DNA from: Acidobacteriota bacterium
GTDB taxonomy: Bacteria; Acidobacteriota; Blastocatellia; Pyrinomonadales; Pyrinomonadaceae
Direction of reading: 5' to 3'
DNA: 7,969 nt
NCBI GenBank assembly: GCA_013698055.1
Contig: JACCVS010000790.1
Span: forward strand, 1 to 7,969
Below are positions 1 through 6,929 of this stretch, piece by piece. Within the stretch, counting starts at the first letter, position 1. Every line of letters starts with the position of its first letter. The notes under the pieces are model-generated. The model made no database searches. It worked only from the letters and a program-made list of their open reading frames with translations, and was not told where the DNA came from. The translations under genes and the position numbers were made by a program.

Positions 1-2
1 TG

Positions 3-488
3 ATTGGCAAATATCTCGGCCTCTGTTTGACGCTCCTCGTCAACGTCGTTGTGATGGGCGTTGGCCTCTCTCTGGCGCTGTTCTATGTCAGGCGCGGCTG
101 GGAAACTCCCATCTTAAACATCTGGCCTGCCATTCTGCTCATCTACGTCGAGTTGATGATCCTGACGGCGGTGGCGATTCTCTTCTCGTCTTTCTCGTCG
201 CCCGCGCTTTCGGCGCTGATGACATTCTTCGTTTTCATCATCGGACATTTCAGCGGCGACCTGAAGACCTTCGCAAATTCGATGGGCACGACAAGTGCGC
301 GCTATCTCTTCGGCGCGCTCTTTTACCTGCTGCCGAATCTCTCGAACTACAGCTATATCACTCCCGCCGCGCACGGGCAGATGCCCCCGGCGGCAATGTT
401 CCTCGCGTCGCTCGCTTATGCCGTTGTTTACATCAGCGTCCTGCTTGCAGCCGCGACGCTCATCTTCAATCGCCGCAACTTCAAATGA
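3..488 (+). CDS. ABC-2 type transporter permease, C-terminal part (5' end outside window)
   Basis: This is the last 161 residues of an integral inner-membrane permease of an ABC-2 type transporter. The reading frame is open from base 3 and reads IGKYLGL before the first possible start, so the real start lies upstream of the window. Hydrophobic segments lie at about visible residues 8-28, 40-62, 66-82 and 135-155. The stretch SSFSSPALSALMTFFVFIIGHFSGD (residues 62-86) and the charged end NRRNFK are typical of ABC-2 permeases that work with a separate ATPase. The stop codon overlaps the next gene's start in an ATGA arrangement, which suggests translational coupling to the TPR protein. The ATPase at 1592-2554 is the likely energy-supplying partner, although another ATPase could lie upstream of the window. 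The family is clear; the substrate is unknown. Confidence 0.85.
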   Translation: MGKYLGLCLTLLVNVVVMGVGLSLALFYVRRGWETPILNIWPAILLIYVELMILTAVAILFSSFSSPALSALMTFFVFIIGHFSGDLKTFANSMGTTSARYLFGALFYLLPNLSNYSYITPAAHGQMPPAAMFLASLAYAVVYISVLLAAATLIFNRRNFK

Positions 489-1432
489 CAAACGCGCAGC
501 AGAACAGCAGCGATGAAGTGCGCGCCGCACGCTGGCGGCAAACGATTATTTTATCTCTGCTCATTCTGTTCGGTCTTGGCTGTGCCGCGGGATTGAATCG
601 CTGGATCGAGACGAATCGCCCGCCAGTTGATTCAAAAATGGAAGAAGAGAAATTGTATGTAACCGGAGCGGCAGCGCGCCGGATGAGCTTGAGCTTTAAT
701 GGCCTCGTTGCCGACTGGTACTGGATACGCTCGCTGCAATACGTCGGGCGTAAGGTCATCGCGCAGGGCGATAAGATTCAACTGGACGATCTCTCCACAC
801 TCGACCTGAAACTTCTCTATCCGCTGCTCGACACGGCGACGACGCTTGACCCGCAATTCATCGCAGTCTATGAATACGGCGGCGTTGTGCTTCCTTCTCT
901 CAACGACGAAGATGCCATCAAGCTGTTAAAGAAAGGAGTCGAAAACAATCCCACTGAATGGAGCTTGTTTCATCATCTCGGCTACATCTACTGGCAGCGC
1001 GAAGACTATCAAGCGGCGAGCGCAACTTATGCTGAGGGCGCGAAATTGCCGACTGCTCCCGCCTGGATGCAGGCCATGAGCGCGCGGATGCTGGCCGAAG
1101 GAGGCAGCCGCAACACGGCGCGTGAGATATACAAGCGCATGTACGAACAGTCTGATGACGAAAAGATTAAGGGCATGGCCGAGCTACGGCTCCTGCAAAT
1201 GGATTCGCTTGACGAGCGCGACCTCATCCGCCGCGTGCTTTCAGAGTACAGCGCGCAAACAGGTCGCTGTCCGTTTGACTGGAAGGAAGTTGCCTCAAGG
1301 CTGCAAGCTGTACGCCTGCGACTCGACCCTAACACGGGCGCGCCGCTCGATCCGACTGATGTGCCCTATGCTTTTATCAAAGACGGGTGCGATGTTGACC
1401 TGGGGAATATGTCTAAGGTGCCGAGGAAATGA
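485..1432 (+). CDS. Membrane-anchored TPR-repeat protein coupled to the ABC permease
   Basis: The 315-residue product has a short charged N-terminus, one membrane segment at about residues 20-37, and then a soluble part that is probably periplasmic. Just after the membrane comes a conserved-looking segment, FNGLVADWYWIRSLQYVG (residues 71-88), which I associate with unnamed TPR proteins next to ABC permeases in Acidobacteria-like genomes. Tetratricopeptide-like helical pairs span about residues 108-215: LDPQFIAVYEYGG, then AIKLLKKGVENNP, then WSLFHHLGYIYWQREDYQAA. The C-terminus contains LDPNTGAPLDPTDVPYAF, a pattern seen at the end of several periplasmic or pilin-like folds. The start at 485 is set by the ATGA overlap with the permease stop. 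The likely role is a scaffold or partner for the transporter. This is inferred from gene order; there is no catalytic motif. Confidence 0.8.
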   Translation: MTNAQQNSSDEVRAARWRQTIILSLLILFGLGCAAGLNRWIETNRPPVDSKMEEEKLYVTGAAARRMSLSFNGLVADWYWIRSLQYVGRKVIAQGDKIQLDDLSTLDLKLLYPLLDTATTLDPQFIAVYEYGGVVLPSLNDEDAIKLLKKGVENNPTEWSLFHHLGYIYWQREDYQAASATYAEGAKLPTAPAWMQAMSARMLAEGGSRNTAREIYKRMYEQSDDEKIKGMAELRLLQMDSLDERDLIRRVLSEYSAQTGRCPFDWKEVASRLQAVRLRLDPNTGAPLDPTDVPYAFIKDGCDVDLGNMSKVPRK

Positions 1433-1451
1433 AAAGCAGAAGCCCGGAGAT

Positions 1452-1576
1452 AGAATTCAGGAGTCAGAATCCAGAAGCCAGAATAATAACAAAAGCGGTT
1501 TGCCGCCTGTTCATTCTGACTCCTGGATTCTGGCTTCTGGATTCTGCTTTTTCTGACTCCTGAATTCTGTATTCTG
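1452..1576. repeat. Inverted repeat built of degenerate heptamers
   Basis: Bases 1465-1484 are an exact reverse complement of 1527-1546 (20 bp), and 1452-1464 of 1556-1568 (13 bp). Together they make a 33-bp stem with one 9-base bulge (1547-1555) in the right arm. The loop (1485-1526) holds a small GC hairpin, GCGG-TTTG-CCGC, at 1495-1506. The right arm divides into 7-base units: CATTCTG, ACTCCTG, GATTCTG, GCTTCTG and GATTCTG from 1512, then after the 9-base break ACTCCTG, AATTCTG and TATTCTG up to 1576. The left arm carries four matching units in the opposite sense (CAGGAGT, CAGAATC, CAGAAGC, CAGAATA; 1458-1485). It fills most of the gap between the TPR gene and the ATPase gene. It encodes no gene. 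Similar heptamer repeats are known between genes in several phyla. It could form an RNA hairpin or a cruciform; a regulatory role is inference. Confidence 0.9.
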
Positions 1577-1581
1577 CTTTC

Positions 1582-1585
1582 GGAG
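1582..1585 (+). promoter_or_regulatory. Ribosome binding site deciding the ABC ATPase start
   Basis: GGAG lies six bases before the ATG at 1592. An in-frame TTG at 1586 directly abuts this motif, so it cannot be served by it. This favours the ATG at 1592, two codons later. Confidence 0.65.
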
Positions 1586-1591
1586 TTGAAC

Positions 1592-2554
1592 ATGCCTGTT
1601 GTTGAAATAGAGAATCTGACGAAAGATTATGAAGTCGGCTTCTGGCGCAAGCGCAAGGTGCGCGCGCTTGATGGCCTGACCCTTTCCGTTGAGGGCGGCG
1701 AAATCTTCGGCTTTCTCGGCGCGAATGGCGCGGGGAAAACGACGACGCTGAAGCTTCTGATGCGCCTCATCTATCCAACGGCGGGGCGGGCGCGAATACT
1801 GGGGCGCGACATCAACGATGTGCAGATGCACGCGCGCATCGGCTACCTGCCCGAGAATCCTTACTTCTACGATTACCTGACGGCGCGCGAGCTTTTAAGC
1901 TACTTCGCGGAGCTTTTCGGTTACAGCCGGACAGAGCGCAAGCGGGTCGCGGCAGAAGTTCTCTCACGCGTTCATCTGGACGAGAAGAGTTGGGACAAGC
2001 AGCTTCGTAAATACTCCAAGGGAATGTTGCAGCGCGTCGGCCTTGCGCAGGCGCTCGTCAACGATCCCGAAATAGTTTTTCTGGATGAGCCAATGAGCGG
2101 GCTTGATCCGATTGGCCGTCGTGAGGTGCGTGACTTGATCGCCTCGCTTCGCGCCAGGGGCACGACCGTCTTCATGTGCTCGCACATTCTCTCGGACATC
2201 GAAGTGCTCTGTGATCGCGTGGCGATTTTGAATCGCGGGCGGCTCAGCGAGACGGGCACGCTCGAAGAACTGCGCCAGCGCGCGGGCGAAGATCGCCGCA
2301 TTGAGATTATGGTCGCGGGCACGACGGCAGAAAAACTCTCAAGCGTTTCACCCGCGCTCGACAGCGCACAGATAACTCCCAACGCCAGCGGAGCGCGCAT
2401 CGAAGTCGCAGACGAGCGAGATGTGGACGCCGCCCTTGCTGCTCTCAGAATCGCGGGAGGCCGCCTCGTCTCTGTTCAACCCGTCAGGCAATCTCTCGAA
2501 GAACTTTTCGTGCGCGAGGTTGCAGATAATCAGGGAGAGACATGGAAGAAATAA
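1592..2554 (+). CDS. ABC transporter ATP-binding protein
   Basis: A 320-residue ATPase that powers an ABC-2 type exporter from the cytoplasmic face of the inner membrane. All nucleotide-binding motifs are present: Walker A GANGAGKT (residues 43-50), the signature SKGMLQR (142-148), Walker B IVFLDEP with catalytic Glu166, the D-loop SGLDP (169-173), and the switch histidine His198 in MCSHIL. The Q-loop position is glutamate (GYLPENP, Glu88), which is usual in this subfamily. After about residue 220 there is a C-terminal accessory domain of roughly 100 residues, as in many drug or polysaccharide exporter ATPases. The ATG at 1592 is chosen over a TTG two codons upstream because GGAG lies six bases before it. 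The probable partner is the permease at the left edge, although the TPR gene and the repeat separate them. The last 13 bases overlap the next gene. The substrate cannot be told from the sequence. Confidence 0.92.
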   Translation: MPVVEIENLTKDYEVGFWRKRKVRALDGLTLSVEGGEIFGFLGANGAGKTTTLKLLMRLIYPTAGRARILGRDINDVQMHARIGYLPENPYFYDYLTARELLSYFAELFGYSRTERKRVAAEVLSRVHLDEKSWDKQLRKYSKGMLQRVGLAQALVNDPEIVFLDEPMSGLDPIGRREVRDLIASLRARGTTVFMCSHILSDIEVLCDRVAILNRGRLSETGTLEELRQRAGEDRRIEIMVAGTTAEKLSSVSPALDSAQITPNASGARIEVADERDVDAALAALRIAGGRLVSVQPVRQSLEELFVREVADNQGETWKK

Positions 2555-3126
2555 TTAGTCTTCGTTTCAAATATACGGAAGAGGAATACGTTTCTGCGAC
2601 GCGCTTTTACCTGTTGCGCGTGTCGGATTTTTTGTTTCAGCTTATCATTAGCTCTCTCTTGATAGTGGCAGGCGTTTTCTCAGTCCTGCTACTAGACTTG
2701 GAGTCAGTAACCACCTTTATCTTAATCTTCGTCGGCGTCATCTGGCTTCTCGTCTGGCTGCTTGCTCTATTTGTCATGCCGCGACAAAGATTTCGCAGTG
2801 ATCCGAAATTCAGAGATGAATACTCTCTGCAATTCTCGGATGACGGCATTCAGTTTAAGACCTCACAGATTGATGCCTTGATTCAATGGAGTCTTTATAC
2901 GAAAGTTTTAGAGAACGACAGATTTTACTTGCTGATCTATGGGAAGAACATGATCTCGGTTATCCCTAAGCGTGCCTTTACGAGCGCGGATCAGGAAGCA
3001 GCCTTCGATGCTCTGCTCAGAACTAGGCTTCTGACACACCCGGAAGCTAAACGGTTGAATATGAGTAAGGCTAATGAACCCGAAAGAACTTATGTCCCGC
3101 CGACAGAGCCTCCCGACTGGCGCTAG
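2542..3126 (+). CDS. YcxB-like two-helix membrane protein
   Basis: The 194-residue product has two adjacent membrane helices (about residues 30-51 and 56-78) followed by a soluble domain. That domain has the pattern of YcxB-like proteins: LQFSDDGIQFKTSQIDALIQ, then a Trp-centred QWSLYTKVLE, a short YLLIYGKN strand and IPKRAFTSADQEAAFDALL. The C-terminus is proline-rich (PPTEPPDWR). The function of the family is not known. The start ATG sits inside the end of the ATPase gene (13-base overlap) behind a purine-rich AGGGAGA at about 2532-2538, so it is probably translated from the same message. By eye its GC content (about 45% in the blocks I counted, one block near 32%) is well below its neighbours, and its codons are less biased to G or C. 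That could mean a later arrival or weak selection. Family call fairly sure; role unknown. Confidence 0.75.
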   Translation: MEEIISLRFKYTEEEYVSATRFYLLRVSDFLFQLIISSLLIVAGVFSVLLLDLESVTTFILIFVGVIWLLVWLLALFVMPRQRFRSDPKFRDEYSLQFSDDGIQFKTSQIDALIQWSLYTKVLENDRFYLLIYGKNMISVIPKRAFTSADQEAAFDALLRTRLLTHPEAKRLNMSKANEPERTYVPPTEPPDWR

Positions 3127-3168
3127 CTTCCGGTTATATGTGAAATGAGAGTCGAAGGTCTGGAGATC

Positions 3169-3846
3169 ATGGCAAAGAATTACAAGTTCACACTGGGGCT
3201 GCTCTTCGTTTTGCTCGTAGCCAATAACATGAACGGGCAGACTGCTCAACGTGCAGGCGGCGACAGCGCAACGGATCAATTGATAAGGCAGATTGAAGCG
3301 CGTTACGGGCGGATGCGCGGGCTGGCGGCAGAGTTTGAGCAAAAGTACAACGCGCCGGGGATGCGCGAGCGGCGCGAGCATGGGCGATTGGTCTTGCAGC
3401 GCCCGCGACGAATGCGCTGGGAATACGACCCGAAACCGGGAAAGCTCTTCATTGTTAATGGACGCGACGTATGGCTCTACATTCCCGCCGACCGCGAAGC
3501 GACGCATGCGGACTTAAACAGCGTCTCGGATGCACGCTTCCCTTTCCTCTTTCTTCTCGGCCAGACGAATTTGCGTGGGGAGTTTCGCTCGATTACATTA
3601 AGTGGAAGCAACCCGCAGACAGAGACGCGTATTCTTCGCCTCGTTCCGCGCAACTCATCCTCCGGCTTGCGCGAAATCTTTCTGGAAGTCTATCCGGATG
3701 GAAGAATCATGAAAGCAACGCTCTTGGATAATGCCGGGGCGACCTCCGAAGTGACTTTGAGCAATGTGCGCGAGAACTTCATCGCTCCTGCGGATGCCTT
3801 CCAGTTCCATCCGCCGCCGGGGGTGACGGTGAGGCAGCAAAAGTAA
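3169..3846 (+). CDS. lolA: LolA-like outer-membrane lipoprotein carrier protein
   Basis: A 225-residue periplasmic protein of the LolA fold, which shuttles lipoproteins from the inner membrane LolCDE complex to the outer membrane. It has an N-terminal export signal (MAKNYK, then the hydrophobic core FTLGLLFVLLVA, residues 7-18) with no lipobox cysteine, so it should be soluble after cleavage near NGQ (22-24). Family marks are LIRQIEARYGRMRGLAAEFEQ (38-58), GRLVLQRPRRMRWEYDP (72-88), LFIVNGRDVWLYIP (93-106) and FPFLFLLG. The C-terminal half ends in a run of strands including IFLEVYPDGRIMKATLLD. An in-frame ATG at 3145 would add eight residues. I prefer 3169 because it gives a normal signal peptide and has GGAG just upstream (3162-3165), though spacing is tight. 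Two in-frame TAA codons end the gene. Only 42 bases separate it from the YcxB-like gene, so it may be co-transcribed. No LolB or LolCDE gene is next to it. Confidence 0.85.
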   Translation: MAKNYKFTLGLLFVLLVANNMNGQTAQRAGGDSATDQLIRQIEARYGRMRGLAAEFEQKYNAPGMRERREHGRLVLQRPRRMRWEYDPKPGKLFIVNGRDVWLYIPADREATHADLNSVSDARFPFLFLLGQTNLRGEFRSITLSGSNPQTETRILRLVPRNSSSGLREIFLEVYPDGRIMKATLLDNAGATSEVTLSNVRENFIAPADAFQFHPPPGVTVRQQK

Positions 3847-4035
3847 TAATCAAAGCGAAAGTTATCTTGTGCCTGACGGAGCTTGTCATTTAACACCAGA
3901 TGACGGGCGTCTCCTTATATCTCCATCTTCATCGCCTGTGTCTGCGTTTCGTCTTCAAGAGAAATCGGGTTATCATGTGAGTTTGCCGCACCTCCCGAAA
4001 TCTTCTCTGTGTGGCGTGGCAATCTTTTTGTAACC

Positions 4036-6915
4036 ATGATTGAAGAAGCCATCGAAGTGCGCGGGGCGCGCGTCAACAACCTCAAGAATATCTCGTTTTC
4101 CATTCCGGTCGGGCGGCTGACGGTCGTCACCGGCGTTTCTGGCTCAGGGAAATCCTCTCTCGCCTTTGACACGATTTATGCCGAAGGCCAGCGGCGCTAC
4201 GTCGAATCGCTTTCGGCCTATGCGCGCCAGTTTCTTGAGCGCATGGACAAACCGGACGTTGACGAGGTGCGCGGCATCGCGCCCGCCATCGCCATCCGGC
4301 AGAAGAACTCGACGCGCAATCCACGCTCGACCGTTGGCACACAGACGGAGGTTCATGACTACCTACGCCTGTTGTACGCTCGCGCTGGCATCACCTATTG
4401 CCGCGTCTGCGGGCGCGAAGTTAATCACGACTCACCCGAATCAGCCGCACAGGAAATTCTCAGCACGCTCGCGGAAGGAACGCGCTTCTACGTTCTCTTC
4501 CCGTCGGAAGCAGGTTTCTTGCGCGTCGAGGCAAACGGCAGCGGGAAGAAGAAGAGTCCGGGCCGGAAACGCAAAGCCGAAGCGAAACCGCAGGCCATCA
4601 GCCGCCAGTCGGTCACGGCGCACGTGATGAGCCTGATGCAGCGCGGCTTCACAAGGCTCTTCGACGCTGAGTCGCGCGCGACTATTGATCTCAGTTCACC
4701 GGACGACTACACGCGCCCCGACTTCGATAACATTTACGTCCTGATTGATCGTCTCGTGGCGCGCGAGGATGTGCGCGAGCGATTGGTGGATTCTCTGGAA
4801 ACCTGCTTTCAGGAGGGTCACGGCACGGCGATTATTGAAACAGTCGAAGATGAAACGAAGCGCCTGCGCTTCTCGGAGCGTTTCGAGTGCAAGTATGACG
4901 GCACTATTTATGCTCAACCGGAGCCGCGCCTCTTCAGCTTCAATAATCCCTTCGGCGCGTGTCCGACGTGTCAGGGTTTTGGAAACACCATCGGCCTCGA
5001 TCTGGATTTAGTGATTCCGAATCCGCTGATCAGTTTAGGCGAGGGCGCGGTTGAGCCATGGACGAAGCCGCAGTTTGAGTGGGCTAAGACCGAGATGCAC
5101 CGCTTTTGCAAGCAGGAACGGATTTCGCTGAACGCACCCTTTGGCGAGTTGGCTAAAACAGAGCAGAGCGCCATCATCGAAGGCAAAGGACACTGGGCGG
5201 GCGTGCGCGGCTTCTTCGAGTGGCTGGAGACAAAGAAATACAAGCTGCACATCCGCGTTTTTCTTTCACGTTATCGCGGCTACACTCTGTGCCCGGACTG
5301 CAACGGCGGGCGTCTTCGTCAGGAAGCGCGCGACGTGCGCGTTGGCGGCAGCACGCTGCCCGAAGTCTGCGCGCTTTCGATTAAAGACGCCGCTGTCTTC
5401 TTCGATACCCTAAAGCTCACCACCGAACAGGCGGCCATCTCAGACCGCGTGCTGTATGAGGTCAGGCGGCGATTGCGCTTCCTCGTTGATGTTGGCTTGG
5501 ACTACCTGACGCTCAACCGTTTAGCCTCGACGCTTTCGGGCGGCGAAGCACAGCGCATCCAGCTTGCTACCAATCTCGGCTCATCGCTTGTCGGCGCGCT
5601 CTATGTGCTGGACGAGCCTTCCATCGGTTTGCATCCACGCGACAGCGAGCGTCTCATTCGCCTACTGCACAATCTGCGCGACATCGGCAATACGGTACTG
5701 GTTGTCGAGCATGACGCCGAGATGATGCGCGCCTCCGATCATATTCTGGACATCGGCCCGGCGGCTGGCGAACTCGGCGGGCAGGTAATTTTTGAGGGCG
5801 ACTTCAAGACTTTGCTGATGGATAAAGCCTCGCTGACGGCGCGTTACCTGCGCGGTGAAGTGGAGATCAAAGCTCCCAAGAAGCGCCGCGCGCCGCAAAA
5901 ACGCCGTCTCAGTGTGAAGGGCGCTGCCGAGCATAATCTCAAAAATATAGATGTTGACATCCCGCTCGACATGGTCGTCTGCGTGACGGGCGTCTCAGGC
6001 TCGGGCAAATCAACGTTGATTCACGATTGCATCTACGCCGGACTTAAAAAACAGCGCGGAGACTGGCAGGGACAGGTCGGGGGATTTCAAAAACTCGACG
6101 GTGGGCAGTTCATAGACGACGTGATCCTCGTTGACCAGTCGCCCATCGGACGCACGCCGCGCTCGAACCCCGTCACCTACATCAAAGTTTACGACGGGAT
6201 TCGTGAAGCCTTTAGCCAGACGCGCGAGGCGCAGTCGCATGGCTTCGACCCTTCGTTCTTCTCCTTTAACGTTCCCGGCGGTCGTTGCGAAGTCTGCCAG
6301 GGCGACGGCACTGTCACGGTCGAGATGCAGTTTCTGGCGGATGTTGAATTGGTCTGCGAAGAATGCAAGGGCACGCGCTTCAAGCCGCAGATTCTGGACG
6401 TGCGCTATCGCGGCAAGAACATCAACGACGTGCTCAGCATGACGGTGCGCGAGGCCATGACCTTCTTTCGCGACATCACGAAGATCACCAATAAGCTGCG
6501 CGTGCTCGATGATGTAGGTCTCGGCTACCTGCGACTGGGGCAATCTGCCACAACACTTTCCGGTGGTGAAGCTCAGCGTGTCAAACTCGCCGCGCATCTC
6601 TCAAAGCGCACGGGCGCGAAAACCCTTTTCATCTTCGACGAGCCGACGACCGGGTTGCACTTTGATGACATCAACAAACTGCTCGCAGCCTTCCGCGCGC
6701 TGCTTGAAGCCGGCGGTTCGCTCCTAGTCATCGAACACAATTTGGATGTGATTAAGACCGCCGACTACGTTATTGATTTGGGGCCGGAAGGCGGCGACGC
6801 TGGCGGGCATGTTGTTGCGACAGGAACGCCCGAAGAGATCATGCGCGCGAAAGATTCTCACACGGGAAGATACTTGCGCGAGTATCTAGCCCGCTCGAAC
6901 GGTCATAGCGCATGA
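4036..6915 (+). CDS. uvrA: Excinuclease ABC subunit A (UvrA)
   Basis: UvrA dimers recognise DNA damage and load UvrB in nucleotide excision repair. The 959-residue length fits the family. ABC module I: Walker A GVSGSGKS (33-40), signature LSGGEAQR (500-507), Walker B LYVLDEPSIGLHPRD (Asp526-Glu527). ABC module II: Walker A GVSGSGKS (652-659), signature LSGGEAQR (841-848), Walker B LFIFDEPTTGLHFDD (Asp868-Glu869). The zinc module in ATPase II is complete (Cys751, 754, 774, 777). The earlier zinc module reads CKYD-X20-CPTC (Cys285, Asp288, Cys309, Cys312), so one expected cysteine is an aspartate. Further CxxC pairs lie at 122/125 and 419/422. A lysine-rich insert (171-184) lies in the UvrB-binding region. 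The ATG at 4036 is preferred to an in-frame GTG at 4009 because families start just before the IEVRGARVNNLKNI motif; neither has a clear ribosome binding site. No LexA-type operator was seen upstream. Confidence 0.97.
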   Translation: MIEEAIEVRGARVNNLKNISFSIPVGRLTVVTGVSGSGKSSLAFDTIYAEGQRRYVESLSAYARQFLERMDKPDVDEVRGIAPAIAIRQKNSTRNPRSTVGTQTEVHDYLRLLYARAGITYCRVCGREVNHDSPESAAQEILSTLAEGTRFYVLFPSEAGFLRVEANGSGKKKSPGRKRKAEAKPQAISRQSVTAHVMSLMQRGFTRLFDAESRATIDLSSPDDYTRPDFDNIYVLIDRLVAREDVRERLVDSLETCFQEGHGTAIIETVEDETKRLRFSERFECKYDGTIYAQPEPRLFSFNNPFGACPTCQGFGNTIGLDLDLVIPNPLISLGEGAVEPWTKPQFEWAKTEMHRFCKQERISLNAPFGELAKTEQSAIIEGKGHWAGVRGFFEWLETKKYKLHIRVFLSRYRGYTLCPDCNGGRLRQEARDVRVGGSTLPEVCALSIKDAAVFFDTLKLTTEQAAISDRVLYEVRRRLRFLVDVGLDYLTLNRLASTLSGGEAQRIQLATNLGSSLVGALYVLDEPSIGLHPRDSERLIRLLHNLRDIGNTVLVVEHDAEMMRASDHILDIGPAAGELGGQVIFEGDFKTLLMDKASLTARYLRGEVEIKAPKKRRAPQKRRLSVKGAAEHNLKNIDVDIPLDMVVCVTGVSGSGKSTLIHDCIYAGLKKQRGDWQGQVGGFQKLDGGQFIDDVILVDQSPIGRTPRSNPVTYIKVYDGIREAFSQTREAQSHGFDPSFFSFNVPGGRCEVCQGDGTVTVEMQFLADVELVCEECKGTRFKPQILDVRYRGKNINDVLSMTVREAMTFFRDITKITNKLRVLDDVGLGYLRLGQSATTLSGGEAQRVKLAAHLSKRTGAKTLFIFDEPTTGLHFDDINKLLAAFRALLEAGGSLLVIEHNLDVIKTADYVIDLGPEGGDAGGHVVATGTPEEIMRAKDSHTGRYLREYLARSNGHSA

Positions 6916-6929
6916 ATTGGGGATGCGCG

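Noticed and set aside
1491..1507. GC hairpin followed by T-run on the minus strand as a terminator
   Set aside because: The stem has only four base pairs and no minus-strand gene ends there.
1122..1556. Plus-strand frame of 144 codons overlapping the end of the TPR gene and the inverted repeat
   Set aside because: Most of it is a shifted reading of the TPR gene and its tail is the heptamer repeat, so it is not a gene.
1452..1576. Inverted repeat as a CRISPR array or insertion sequence end
   Set aside because: There are no unique spacers of regular length, no transposase and no target-site duplication; the 7-base periodicity fits a simple repeat better.
1853..1858. Glutamate in place of glutamine at the ABC ATPase Q-loop (GYLPENP)
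   Set aside because: This is common in this ATPase subfamily, so it does not point to an inactive protein.
2908..3507. Open frame of 199 codons on the minus strand across the YcxB-like and lolA genes
   Set aside because: It runs antisense to two genes with clear family motifs, and the protein shows no domain pattern or start signal.
4009..4035. GTG start nine codons upstream for uvrA
   Set aside because: The added residues (MWRGNLFVT) do not resemble the family N-terminus, and no ribosome binding site precedes the GTG.
3847..4035. Gap before uvrA searched for promoter, terminator and LexA box
   Set aside because: TATCAT at 3971-3976 has no fitting -35 box; TTGTCA at 3883-3888 has no -10 box at 16-18 bases. 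There is no CTGT-N8-ACAG or GAAC-N4-GTTC site and no stem followed by a T-run.
6010..6597. Long open frame of 195 codons on the minus strand inside uvrA
   Set aside because: It lies wholly opposite a well-conserved uvrA segment with both family motifs and a zinc module; its protein has no recognisable motif. It is a by-product of GC-rich codon use.
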